Source: Rhodopirellula islandica (GTDB lineage Bacteria; Planctomycetota; Planctomycetia; Pirellulales; Pirellulaceae). Taken from it: 64,000 bases of DNA. The stretch is taken from positions 1 through 64,000 of the forward strand of contig NZ_LECT01000054.1 of NCBI RefSeq assembly GCF_001027925.1, in the 5' to 3' direction. The position numbers were made by a program, and so were the translations under genes. Each line of letters opens with the position of its first letter. Position 1 is the stretch's first letter. The notes below the pieces were generated by a model, which was given only the letters and a program-made list of their open reading frames with translations, was not told the origin of the DNA and ran no database searches. This document shows, piece by piece, positions 11,789-19,854 of this stretch.

Positions 11789-13129
11789 TCAGCGACCGTC
11801 AGGCAAGACAGCGGAACCAGGACACCTAGCTAACTTGCGTCCCTTCCGTGCAACACGAGTCTTTGCCAAGTACTTCGGCACGAAATACAAGCAGAGATAG
11901 GAAAGCCCCCACCAAGGCAAAATCATGGGAATTGCACCCGAGATAGAATCGTAAACCGAAAAAGGTATAAAGAGCAGCAGCACGCAGTAGAGCATCCGCC
12001 TCCTGGGGTCGTTCCCGATAAAACAGTAGTTATAGAACTTACCGCAAGCAATTCCGAACACAAAAAAATACAAAGCGCCTAACCAGCCGAATGCGAGGAA
12101 TGCCTGCCCAAACCCAAAACGCACCAAGTAGTTCTTCGATTCCGAATACGCTAACTGGGAGTTCGATGCTCGGTTTCTCACCTCGCCCATATTCGGCTCT
12201 GGTAGCGTAAACGCATCTTTGACGGCCTGACCAAAGATTGTCGAACTGACGTACTGAAACGTAAATTTATTTATAAACCGCACTCCATACGAGTACTCGC
12301 CAGTCCGGGCAACAGCATCCATGTCTTTTGCAACTTCAATAACTTCGTTTGTCCTGTCGCCTTCAATAGCCCGAGAGAGCTCTTCAGAGTAGCTTATCGA
12401 ATACAGCTCTTCAAAGCTGAAATTCTTAGTGGATTCACGCATCACCGGAAGCAGAAAAAACACAGCCACCACGAAAAAGACCCCCAAGATCACCTGCTTT
12501 CGACTCACGACCACGCCGTTGAGTGCCCAAAGCGGCGCAAGGACAGACAGCGGCAAGAACAACGTATCACTGCGTCTTCCAGACACTAAAATAAACGGCG
12601 CTGTAACGGACAGGCAGATCGCAAAAACCAACAGGCAGTTCCTGCTTTTGGTTAGCGCGTAGCCACAGAAGGCCAAGACCTGTACAGGACGAAGCAACCT
12701 TGCGACGAACAAGAAAATCGCGAAGGAACCACCGCGGATATCTCCGTACTCTGTGGGATTAATCTGAGACTGTGCGAGCAATGCAAGGCACATTGGCGGG
12801 ACTAAAGAGACGCCCAGGAGTTGCCCAGGAAATCTTGGCTCGCATTTACCGGGCGAGCGAGGGACATGCACGACGAGAGCATAGCCTAGCCTGGCCAAGG
12901 CCAGACACACCAGCATAAAACAGACGAAGCGAAGATACTCTGCATCTGACATATATAGACTGGTCGTGACATTCGCAGCCAGAGTAGGGAGAATCAACGC
13001 AGCGACCGTGGCCGATGTCAAGAACGGCAATTGAAACACTCGGCACCGATCCTTCAATGCAAGGTACATATCCGAAAGGATTAGCGATACAAGAAGCAGC
13101 AGGGGTGCGGCCTTTAGTGCACTGTCCAT
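11789..13129 (-). CDS. Wzy-like O-antigen/polysaccharide polymerase
   Basis: A 446-residue integral membrane protein with about ten to twelve hydrophobic segments (for example AAPLLLLVSLILSDMYLAL at the start, VILGVFFVVAVFFLLPVM in the middle, MLYCVLLLFIPFSVY near the end). A long soluble loop at about residues 235-320 begins RESTKNFSFEELYSISYSEE. This is the usual shape of Wzy polymerases, which join flipped repeat units at the periplasmic face of the inner membrane. Sequence conservation in Wzy is too low for a motif proof. The call rests on topology and on the position 31 bp after the flippase gene. It is the only polymerase candidate in the locus. Confidence 0.75.
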   Translation of the reverse strand: MDSALKAAPLLLLVSLILSDMYLALKDRCRVFQLPFLTSATVAALILPTLAANVTTSLYMSDAEYLRFVCFMLVCLALARLGYALVVHVPRSPGKCEPRFPGQLLGVSLVPPMCLALLAQSQINPTEYGDIRGGSFAIFLFVARLLRPVQVLAFCGYALTKSRNCLLVFAICLSVTAPFILVSGRRSDTLFLPLSVLAPLWALNGVVVSRKQVILGVFFVVAVFFLLPVMRESTKNFSFEELYSISYSEELSRAIEGDRTNEVIEVAKDMDAVARTGEYSYGVRFINKFTFQYVSSTIFGQAVKDAFTLPEPNMGEVRNRASNSQLAYSESKNYLVRFGFGQAFLAFGWLGALYFFVFGIACGKFYNYCFIGNDPRRRMLYCVLLLFIPFSVYDSISGAIPMILPWWGLSYLCLYFVPKYLAKTRVARKGRKLARCPGSAVLPDGR

Positions 13130-13160
13130 TGTGTTGTGTAACCTACCTCAAAACCACTCT

Positions 13161-14519
13161 TTACGACTTGCCACGCGACAGGAGCTTGCTTGTGCGAATT
13201 GCAGAAGATGCAATTCCTGTGCACCGACAGCAGAACTGCTGAAGAGTATCGCCAAGAATGCGAAGCGAACTCTGCAGTACAAAAACGGCCATAATCAACT
13301 CAAAAACGACTAGCCCAGTGGCGAGCCCCGAGACACCAAATGCCATACTCAAGTAGTACATACAAAACGCCGAACACGCAGCAGATGCAACCCCAAGGCT
13401 GTTTATCCTCCAGGGGCGATTAGACGCTCTGTGCACAACGCTACTCGTCCACCAGAATGAGTGGAGAACGAGCGACAGGCTCATCAGCCACCACGCAAAT
13501 GGCGGGACGCTAAACATTCCCTTTGTCCAAACTTCATAAACCATCGGCCCAAAGAGCGACAAGGCAATGGCCATTGGAACAGACAGCACAATGGAAACCA
13601 TGACGCCAGCTGAATGCAGCTCACGAGCTAATCCCACCTCATCTTTGGCGATTGCGTTTTGTAGCTCTGGTGCAATTGACTGGTTAACTAGGGTTAGCAC
13701 CTGGTTTCCCGTACGGCATAGCGTTCTCAACGTCCCCCACTTAGCCGCACCTGTCGTGCCAAGCGTCAACGCGGCTACCCACAGAGTCCCCTGGAACAAA
13801 ATCGCTTGCCAAACAGCACTAAGCTGGAAACCAATCCCCGAGACGAGCAGCTTTGACAAAACACCGAACGACACAGTCGCTCCCGCCCCCCGGTTCACCA
13901 TGCTAAACGACAAGACCGCATAGAGAACTAGACAAGATAGCTTTGAGAACAGGATCCCGATCGAGACCGCGAATGCCATCCCACCTGACGCAACAACCGC
14001 CGCAGTAACTACAAGCTCCACAGCCACCTGTGTGCTGAGTATCATGCTTGAAGCAGCCGCTCGTTGTCCATGTATCCAATACGCTTCAAGCGGCGCACAG
14101 AGCTGCGTGGGAAAAACCGATCCGAGCAGAATTAGAAACACGGGCCAAGGGGCCCCAAGAAGCTCAAAGCTCGAAACGGGGAACTGAAAGCCCAGCAAAG
14201 CCAGAGAAGCCACGGCTAGCAGAAGAGGCCCCCCGAACAGCGCAATAAACACTATTGCAGTTAAGCAAAGCGAGTTTGCCTCGCGGTAGTTTTGAGCACC
14301 GAGCGCGAGCACTGCTCGAGTAGCGGCAGATGTCCCAACACCAAGGTTTGACATTGCCAAGAAACTCGGGATACTGCTAATAAGCAGCCACTCTCCAAAG
14401 TACTCTGGACCCCAAGCAGAGATAAACAGTGGCACGATTGCTAATTGCCTCGCTAGAATCAGCGACTTTGAATACATTCCGACGCTGAAATTCGCTGCCA
14501 AACGCCGCTTGCGAGTCAT
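13161..14519 (-). CDS. Wzx-like polysaccharide flippase (MOP/MATE superfamily)
   Basis: A 452-residue membrane protein with about twelve hydrophobic helices and the polysaccharide-transporter pattern: an N-terminal SKSLILARQLAIVPLFISAW helix, then FGEWLLISSIPSFLAMSNLG, and QSIAPELQNA before the seventh helix. Such proteins flip undecaprenyl-linked repeat units across the inner membrane. ATG 14519 is chosen over a TTG 30 bases upstream. The gene lies 48 bp below the pyruvyl transferase and 31 bp above the polymerase, the expected partnership. The C-terminal residues after the last helix (RILGDTLQQFCCRC) are cytoplasmic and cysteine-rich. Confidence 0.85.
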   Translation of the reverse strand: MTRKRRLAANFSVGMYSKSLILARQLAIVPLFISAWGPEYFGEWLLISSIPSFLAMSNLGVGTSAATRAVLALGAQNYREANSLCLTAIVFIALFGGPLLLAVASLALLGFQFPVSSFELLGAPWPVFLILLGSVFPTQLCAPLEAYWIHGQRAAASSMILSTQVAVELVVTAAVVASGGMAFAVSIGILFSKLSCLVLYAVLSFSMVNRGAGATVSFGVLSKLLVSGIGFQLSAVWQAILFQGTLWVAALTLGTTGAAKWGTLRTLCRTGNQVLTLVNQSIAPELQNAIAKDEVGLARELHSAGVMVSIVLSVPMAIALSLFGPMVYEVWTKGMFSVPPFAWWLMSLSLVLHSFWWTSSVVHRASNRPWRINSLGVASAACSAFCMYYLSMAFGVSGLATGLVVFELIMAVFVLQSSLRILGDTLQQFCCRCTGIASSAIRTSKLLSRGKS

Positions 14520-14567
14520 TTTGGGTATACCAGATTCATTAGTCTGCAATTCCGAATTCAGATGCTA

Positions 14568-15560
14568 TCAGAGATGTTCTCCCAGCGAGCTTTCGAGGAA
14601 TTGAGTCATAACAAAGAACTCTTTATCGAGAGTCGCTTGAGGAACCCGTATCTCACAGCCATAGCGAAGGTCGATGCCAAGACGCTCAAACACTCCGTTT
14701 CTTGCCGTCGTTCCATAGTACACGGCAGGATTCCCAAACGAAAGCGTCGGCAAAACAGCATGCACTCTATTTGAAACCGTAAGCTCGGTTTGCTTATACA
14801 ACGAAAGATACGACAGTGGATTGTAGGACAGAAAGCTATTTGGCTTCGCGAAATTGAGGTGCGAAAACTTATAGCCAATATCATGCACAGGACGTATGAT
14901 CTTCACACCATCTATATCCGATGGGTACCTTCGCATCCATTCAAGATGCCGCATCCATTTCCAGTGACGCTCTTTCTCAATACGCTTCCGCGGTGCATGT
15001 ATTGCCCCGTCTTCACCAGCCTCAATTGGAGGCTCAAAGGCTTCGTAGAAACTGACGGTGACGTAACGCTCTGACTCACAGATATCTGCAACTGGACATG
15101 TCTTGGAAACCAGGGATGCAGCGCAAACTCCGTTCAGAGATTTCCCGCAACAGTCCTTATACAGTTCGTAGGTCTGGGGATCCCGGGATGAAAAAGCCAC
15201 CGGAGAGTACCTGGACAGAAAATCCAGGTTCTCCTTTTGTGCCTTTCCGTTTCCGTGGACACTCAGAAGACAGTACTTCTTTCCGCTTGCAATTATCTTT
15301 TTAATTAGCCCACCATATTCCTCAATAAAAGATACGGACATAATGGGACCGGACAAGACAAATAAATCGGCCTCCTGTATCAGGTTCAGTTTAAAAGCGT
15401 TGTCTTTAAAATTCCGCGGGCGAAAAGCTCGTTCGATCGGCCCCTCTAGCATAGCAATATCAGCGTCAGCAAATACGCTCTTGAGCATGTAGTACAAACT
15501 GAATTGATAGAAACCATCACCTATATTGTTCCACGTTGAGTTTTCAACGAGCACTCTCAT
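14568..15560 (-). CDS. Polysaccharide pyruvyl transferase family protein
   Basis: A 330-residue protein of the PF04230 family, which moves pyruvate from phosphoenolpyruvate onto a sugar as a ketal and so adds negative charge to the polymer. The family's N-terminal GD segment is present (NNIGDGFYQFSLYYMLKS, residues 11-28), as is the C-terminal signature VSNRVHAVLPTLSFGNPA near residue 275. A good ribosome-binding site (GGAAAG) precedes ATG 15560. It is followed by the flippase gene after 48 bp. The middle is rich in charged residues (HAPRKRIEKERHWKWMRHLE). The sugar acceptor is unknown. Confidence 0.88.
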   Translation of the reverse strand: MRVLVENSTWNNIGDGFYQFSLYYMLKSVFADADIAMLEGPIERAFRPRNFKDNAFKLNLIQEADLFVLSGPIMSVSFIEEYGGLIKKIIASGKKYCLLSVHGNGKAQKENLDFLSRYSPVAFSSRDPQTYELYKDCCGKSLNGVCAASLVSKTCPVADICESERYVTVSFYEAFEPPIEAGEDGAIHAPRKRIEKERHWKWMRHLEWMRRYPSDIDGVKIIRPVHDIGYKFSHLNFAKPNSFLSYNPLSYLSLYKQTELTVSNRVHAVLPTLSFGNPAVYYGTTARNGVFERLGIDLRYGCEIRVPQATLDKEFFVMTQFLESSLGEHL

Positions 15561-15857
15561 TATTCTTTCCGGTTAAAGGCGTGGTTGCACGCAAAGCGTA
15601 TGCTTGCCCTGGGCGACCGATGTTTTGAACTTGGCTCTGCGGCCTTGGCTGAGATCCGCAACCCAGAGGCTGCGTTTCCATCAACGTGATCCACATGAGA
15701 CTCATGCGTGTTAACTTGCGTCCACATGCAATCGCCTAGGCTGAAGATGGGATACCCAACAGCAGAACCTCAGGCTCCGACAGCCGCCTGATGTAGTGGT
15801 TCGAAAATCCATTCTAGCGACCTGTTTCATTGCCATCGGCCAGACGACTTGAGTTTT
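15561..15857. other. 297-bp spacer between gmd and the pyruvyl transferase gene
   Basis: No gene is visible. The spacer is long for this locus and could hold a promoter for the genes downstream (to the left). I find no clear terminator or known repeat in it. Confidence 0.4.
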
Positions 15858-16976
15858 TTACTCTGCCGCTACATGAACGCTGTGCCCATGCTGCTTGAGC
15901 AAGGCATGTCGCCGGGCGATGTCGAGGTCGCTTACGACCATTTCGGCACACATTTCTTCGACGGTGATCTCGCATTCCCAGCCGAGCTTTTCTTTCGCTT
16001 TGGCAGGATCGCCGAGCAGGGTCTCGACTTCGGCAGGACGGAAGTAGCGGGGGTCGACTTTGACAATGATGTCGCCCACGGAGATCGCGGGGGCTTTTTC
16101 TGAATCAGTGATCTTGGTGACGGTGGCGATCTCGTCGACACCCTCCCCACTGAATTCGACTTCCATCCCAGCTTGCTCCGCGGACATGCGGACGAATTCA
16201 CGGACGGTGATCTGCTTGCCAGTCGCGATCACAAAGTCTTCGGCCACCTCTTGCTGCAACATCATCCACTGCATTCGAACGTAGTCCTTGGCGTGGCCCC
16301 AATCCCTGAGCGCGTCCATGTTGCCGAGGTACAGGCAGGGCTCGAGGCCCTGAGCAATGTTGGCCATCCCGCGAGTGATCTTGCGGGTCACAAACGTTTC
16401 GCCGCGACGGGGGCTCTCATGGTTGAACAAAATCCCGTTGCAGGCATACATCCCGTAGGACTCACGGTAGTTGACCGTGATCCAGTACGCGTACATCTTC
16501 GCGGCCGCGTAAGGTGAGCGAGGGTAAAACGGCGTGGTTTCCTTTTGCGGGATCTCCTGCACCAAACCGAACAACTCCGACGTGCTGGCTTGATAGAACC
16601 GGGTCTTCTCCTCCAGCCCCAGGAACCGGATCGCTTCCAGCAATCTCAAGGTGCCCAAGCCGTCGACGTCGGCGGTGTACTCGGGGGATTCGAACGAGAC
16701 CGCGACGTGGGATTGGGCCCCCAAGTTGTACACCTCGTCGGGCTGGACCTCTTGCATGATCCGGGTCAGGTTGCTGGTGTCGGTCAGGTCGCCGTAGTGC
16801 AGCTTGAAGCGAGCGTCTTTGGCATGAGGCGACTGGTAAATGTGATCGACACGCTGTGTGTTGAAGGAGGACGCGCGGCGTTTGATCCCGTGGACTTCGT
16901 AGCCTTTTTCCAGCAACAGCTCCGCGAGGTAGGAACCGTCTTGGCCGGTCACGCCGGTGATGAGCGCTTTTTTCAT
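15858..16976 (-). CDS. gmd: GDP-mannose 4,6-dehydratase
   Basis: A 372-residue extended short-chain dehydrogenase that turns GDP-D-mannose into GDP-4-keto-6-deoxy-D-mannose, the precursor of fucose, rhamnose and perosamine units. Visible landmarks are the cofactor motif [14 protein letters not shown] (residues 6-19), [22 protein letters not shown], the catalytic YAAAK in [14 protein letters not shown] near residue 155, [16 protein letters not shown], and [17 protein letters not shown]. Length and sequence fit the family fully. No fcl or rmd partner is in the window, so the final sugar is open. The upstream region is odd: the bases before ATG 16976 are a heptamer array with no Shine-Dalgarno sequence, so its promoter and start signal are displaced or atypical. 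Confidence 0.97.
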   Translation of the reverse strand: MKKALITGVTGQDGSYLAELLLEKGYEVHGIKRRASSFNTQRVDHIYQSPHAKDARFKLHYGDLTDTSNLTRIMQEVQPDEVYNLGAQSHVAVSFESPEYTADVDGLGTLRLLEAIRFLGLEEKTRFYQASTSELFGLVQEIPQKETTPFYPRSPYAAAKMYAYWITVNYRESYGMYACNGILFNHESPRRGETFVTRKITRGMANIAQGLEPCLYLGNMDALRDWGHAKDYVRMQWMMLQQEVAEDFVIATGKQITVREFVRMSAEQAGMEVEFSGEGVDEIATVTKITDSEKAPAISVGDIIVKVDPRYFRPAEVETLLGDPAKAKEKLGWECEITVEEMCAEMVVSDLDIARRHALLKQHGHSVHVAAE

Positions 16977-16977
16977 A

Positions 16978-17124
16978 GTTGCGAGTTGCGAGTTGCGAGT
17001 TGCGAGTTGCGAGTTGCGAGTTGCGAGTTGCGAGTTGCGAGTTGCGAGTTGCGAGGGGCGAGGGGCGAGGGGCGAGGGGCGAGGGGCGAGGGGCGAGGGG
17101 CGAGGGGCGAGGGGCGAGGGGCGA
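16978..17124. repeat. Two-block heptamer array: (GTTGCGA)11 then (GGGGCGA)10
   Basis: Eleven perfect copies of GTTGCGA (16978-17054) are followed without a break by ten perfect copies of GGGGCGA (17055-17124). The array starts one base from the gmd start codon, so on the minus strand it is the entire leader of gmd. The sharp block boundary between two related 7-mers suggests separate, recent slippage expansions. Degenerate copies of the same heptamers lie at 19330-19357. Confidence 0.97.
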
Positions 17125-17162
17125 GTTTCTCGCGACTAGCCGCTCGCTACTTTTTCTAACCG

Positions 17163-17507
17163 CTACTCTCTTTTGTGTCGTTGAATCAATGCCCCCAGTA
17201 TTCGGCCGAGCTGCAGGGCTTCGTCTGCCCATTGTTGACCGTCGGGCTTTTCAATGTAACCGGCTTCGATTCCGATCAGGATCTGCGTTCGGAGTTCGCC
17301 AGCCGAACCTTTGGCGTAGGTCAAGAATCTCGCAATCTCTTTGTCGCTGTCTCGCTCATAGCCCTCGGCGATGTTGGACGGGACTGAAAGTCCACTCCGA
17401 GTGAGCTGGTCTCGAAAACCAAAGTCCCGCAAGTCTTTCGTTTGCTGATAGAGCGTCGCCGAAAGCCGAGCCGAGCGTCGCCAGACGTCAAGGTCTTCGT
17501 AGGACAC
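17163..17507 (-). CDS. Four-helix bundle protein (S23 / 23S rRNA intervening-sequence type)
   Basis: The 114-residue product matches the small four-helix bundle family first noticed as proteins encoded in 23S rRNA intervening sequences: EDLDVWRRSARLSATLY at the start, SGLSVPSNIAEGYER in the middle, and FLTYAKGSAGELRTQI after it. Its molecular role is not known; members often occur inside surface-polysaccharide loci and near repeats. The start is GTG 17507. The TAG stop lies next to heptamer-like sequence leading into the gmd array. It sits between wbaP and gmd and reads in the same direction, so it would be co-transcribed with the polysaccharide genes. Confidence 0.88.
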   Translation of the reverse strand: MSYEDLDVWRRSARLSATLYQQTKDLRDFGFRDQLTRSGLSVPSNIAEGYERDSDKEIARFLTYAKGSAGELRTQILIGIEAGYIEKPDGQQWADEALQLGRILGALIQRHKRE

Positions 17508-17553
17508 GGGAGAGGCCTTTGTTTTTTAGATAGCGGCGAGCGGCGAATTGGAT

Positions 17554-17578
17554 GTAGCCGGATTCGCCGAGAATTCGG
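17554..17578 (+). repeat. GTAG palindrome family A element (copy 1)
   Basis: A 25-bp element that begins GTAGCCGGATTCGCC and ends GAATTCGG, differing from the window consensus by one base. It lies in the spacer between the S23-type gene and wbaP, preceded by two AGCGGCG heptamers. At least ten other copies, in both orientations, are in the window. Confidence 0.9.
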
Positions 17579-17593
17579 AAGGGAGAGAGGCAA

Positions 17594-17620
17594 TTTCTCG
17601 TTTCTCGTTTCTCGTTTCTC
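17594..17620. repeat. Short heptamer array (TTTCTCG), nearly four units
   Basis: Three full copies of TTTCTCG and a partial fourth end directly at the TAA stop codon of the wbaP-like gene (17621-17623). The unit is unrelated to the GTTGCGA and TACTGCC arrays but keeps the same 7-bp period. Confidence 0.9.
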
Positions 17621-19264
17621 TTAACACGCCCCCTCCCGAAAGAGGGCGGTTTTGATGGTTCGCCAGAGGATGAAGATGTCTCCGGTGACGGACCAGTTGT
17701 GGAGGTAATACCGATCGAAGTGGATTCGCTGCTGGTACGAGGTGTCGTTGCGGCCGCTGACTTGCCACAGCCCCGTGATTCCGGGGCGGACCATTTGGTA
17801 CATCTCGAACACCTCGGGGTGCTCCTGGATGTACTCCCGGTCGTAGTTGCCGCAGTCGATGATCGGCCGGGGGCCGACCAGACTCATCTCACCACGCAGC
17901 ACATTCCAAAGCTGCGGCAACTCGTCCAGGCTGGATTTGCGAAGGAAATCACCGATCCATGTGATCCGTGGATCGTTTCGCAATTTGTGAGTCGCTTCCC
18001 ACTCGGCTTTCATCTCCGGCCGTGTGTCGAGGTACTCCCGCAACTTCTCATCGGCGTTGCAAACCATGCTGCGAAACTTCATGGCTTGGAATGGTTTTCG
18101 ATAACGCCCCACTCGCGATTGGCAGTAAAAAACGGGGCCAGGATCCATGACCTTGATCGCCACACCGATCGCGGCCATTACGGGCAACCAGAATGGCATC
18201 GAACCGATCACCAGAATCAAATCCATCGCTCGCTTGACGACTTGCGCTTTCGGGCAGGTCAGCGTCGTCCGGCAGTGCATTTCGATCTTGCCGTCGGCTT
18301 CGATCAAGCGGACTCGCTCGGTGGGATGCCGTTCGATCTCGGTTGGAATTGCGACATGCGGGATGCCATGGAACTGCTGGAACGCGTTGCGGGCAGCTCG
18401 ATTGCGTTCTGCGATCACGACGCGGCACGCCTGCGCGTCTTGTAGGATTTCTTCGAGGGCGCCGATTGGCCCAATGTGGACGCGGTGGTCGCCGCCGGCC
18501 CGCTGGGCGATGGATTGACACCACTGCATCTCTCGCTGCATCGATTGCCGCGTGTCGGCAACACCGCTTTCGTGGCGATCGGAATCCCAGTGCGGCATCG
18601 GATCGAAGACGATTCCCACGGGGCGGACGCCTTCTGTTTTGGCACCCGAAACACGCTCGAACAATCGCGCTGCCCGCTCGCCATTGCCAACCACAATCAC
18701 GGGCTGGGTCCACCACTGAAACTGACACAACCAGCGTCGCATCATTGGCCGGACGGCGCTGAGCAGGAAGCACAATGAAACACTCAGGACCGACCATCCC
18801 AGCCAAGGGAATTCCAACAGGCCGGTTGTGAACAACATCCCCAGCCCCAGGGCCACGCAGACTTCCACCGTGGTTTTGAGAATCCGCCGGAATTCGACCG
18901 AGTAGGTGATCCCGACCCCGGGATACAGACCGTGCATGTGGTGCAGCATCACGGAGAGCGTCACCACGGCGACGGCAAACCAAGTCCCGGCCAGGGAACC
19001 GGTCCCGATCCCGGCCAGAATCGACAAACCAGCGGCGGCGGCGGCGGCGATCATGTCCGCCACCAGCAAGGGCAGCGTCGTCCGAACGTCGTACCAGGCT
19101 TGCAGCCGGCCCATCTGAATCGCAACCGGGGTGCTGATCCGTTGGGACTGGCCAGCCGGGCGGGGGCGAGCATGCTCCGCATGCCGCATGACCACGCGGC
19201 TCGGCGGCACATCCGCGTGAACCACACCGGAATCGGTCGAATCGTCTAACGCGATGGCGCTCAT
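17621..19264 (-). CDS. wbaP: Undecaprenyl-phosphate sugar-1-phosphate transferase (WbaP-like priming enzyme)
   Basis: A 547-residue polyprenol-phosphate hexose-1-phosphate transferase that starts repeat-unit synthesis by placing a sugar phosphate on undecaprenyl phosphate. The N-terminal half has four or five membrane helices (about residues 60-165) and a Rossmann-like region ([16 protein letters not shown] near 190). The C-terminal 200 residues are the catalytic bacterial sugar transferase domain: [18 protein letters not shown], then [17 protein letters not shown], then [28 protein letters not shown], and [18 protein letters not shown] 19264 has AGGATGAG upstream. The gene follows the tyrosine kinase gene after a 586-bp repeat-rich spacer. 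Glucose versus galactose specificity cannot be told. Confidence 0.95.
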   Translation of the reverse strand: MSAIALDDSTDSGVVHADVPPSRVVMRHAEHARPRPAGQSQRISTPVAIQMGRLQAWYDVRTTLPLLVADMIAAAAAAGLSILAGIGTGSLAGTWFAVAVVTLSVMLHHMHGLYPGVGITYSVEFRRILKTTVEVCVALGLGMLFTTGLLEFPWLGWSVLSVSLCFLLSAVRPMMRRWLCQFQWWTQPVIVVGNGERAARLFERVSGAKTEGVRPVGIVFDPMPHWDSDRHESGVADTRQSMQREMQWCQSIAQRAGGDHRVHIGPIGALEEILQDAQACRVVIAERNRAARNAFQQFHGIPHVAIPTEIERHPTERVRLIEADGKIEMHCRTTLTCPKAQVVKRAMDLILVIGSMPFWLPVMAAIGVAIKVMDPGPVFYCQSRVGRYRKPFQAMKFRSMVCNADEKLREYLDTRPEMKAEWEATHKLRNDPRITWIGDFLRKSSLDELPQLWNVLRGEMSLVGPRPIIDCGNYDREYIQEHPEVFEMYQMVRPGITGLWQVSGRNDTSYQQRIHFDRYYLHNWSVTGDIFILWRTIKTALFREGAC

Positions 19265-19329
19265 ACTGTTCTCATCCTTGGATGAAGTGGAAGCGTGCTG
19301 ACGGAAGAAGTTGGGGAGAAGAAGGCAAA

Positions 19330-19382
19330 GTTGCGAGTGGCGAGTTGCGAGCGGCGAGTAGCCGGATTCGCCAAGAATTCGG
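19330..19382. repeat. Degenerate heptamers fused to a family A palindrome
   Basis: Four heptamers (GTTGCGA, GTGGCGA, GTTGCGA, GCGGCGA; 19330-19357) run straight into a family A element at 19358-19382 (GTAGCCGGATTCGCC...GAATTCGG). This direct join links the two repeat types of the window. Confidence 0.9.
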
Positions 19383-19397
19383 TAGGGCTAGTCGCTC

Positions 19398-19522
19398 GTG
19401 GTCTGTCAAAGTTGAAAGTGAGGGTTGATCGTAGTGGACGAGGCGACGAGTCCTTGGTTTTGACGCCAGTTCAGGACTCGTTGCCTCGTCCACTACCCTA
19501 AAAACAAGTCGTGACAGACCAC
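19398..19522. repeat. Nested palindromic element (copy 1)
   Basis: Outer inverted ends GTGGTCTGTCA (19398-19408) and TGACAGACCAC (19512-19522) enclose an inner palindrome at 19431-19496, which begins GTAGTGGACGAGG and ends CCTCGTCCACTAC. A near-identical second copy lies at about 19730-19854, so this is an interspersed unit of about 125 bp. Confidence 0.92.
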
Positions 19523-19538
19523 TCGTTGGCGGTTGCGT

Positions 19539-19598
19539 GTAGCTGGATTCACGCAGAATTCGGAACGGGCTTGGTAGCCGGACTCGCGCAGAATTCGG
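19539..19598 (+). repeat. Two divergent family A elements in tandem
   Basis: Two diverged copies, 19539-19563 (GTAGCTGGATTCACG...GAATTCGG) and 19574-19598 (GTAGCCGGACTCGCG...GAATTCGG), lie ten bases apart in the same orientation. Their mutations keep the ends and change the middle. Confidence 0.85.
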
Positions 19599-19694
19599 AT
19601 CGGCTTTGGTGGGACGCTGGGCCGAATGCTGGTGATGCGGGATTGCATCGGGGTGGGCTTTGGAATCACAGGCTGGAAGCCTATGCCGCAGGGG

Positions 19695-19718
19695 CCGAAT
19701 TCTGGCGAATCCGGCTAC
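19695..19718 (-). repeat. Family A element, inverted copy
   Basis: Reads CCGAATTCTGGCG on the plus strand and ends GGCTAC, the reverse complement of the other copies. It could pair with the forward copies at 19358-19598 to form a large hairpin in the wzc-wbaP spacer transcript. Confidence 0.88.
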
Positions 19719-19729
19719 GGGTGGGGAAT

Positions 19730-19854
19730 CACTGTCAAAGCTAAAAGTGAGGGTTGGTCGTAGTGGACGAGGCCACGAGTCCTTGGATTCGACGCCAGTT
19801 CAGGACTCGTGGCCTCGTCCACTACCCTAAAAACAAGTCCTGACAGACCACTAC
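19730..19854. repeat. Nested palindromic element (copy 2), right end overlaps a stop codon
   Basis: This is a second copy of the 125-bp unit at 19398-19522. The inner palindrome is 19760-19825. The right end, TGACAGACCACTAC at 19841-19854, covers the TAG stop codon (19851-19853, minus strand) of the tyrosine kinase gene. On the minus strand the element therefore starts GTAGTGGTCTGTCA. Confidence 0.92.

Noticed and set aside
16462-17232. 256-codon minus-strand frame with repeated LAPRPSP and LATRNSQ peptides
   Set aside because: The peptides are the translation of the heptamer array, and the rest is an out-of-frame shadow of gmd. It overlaps two well-supported genes.
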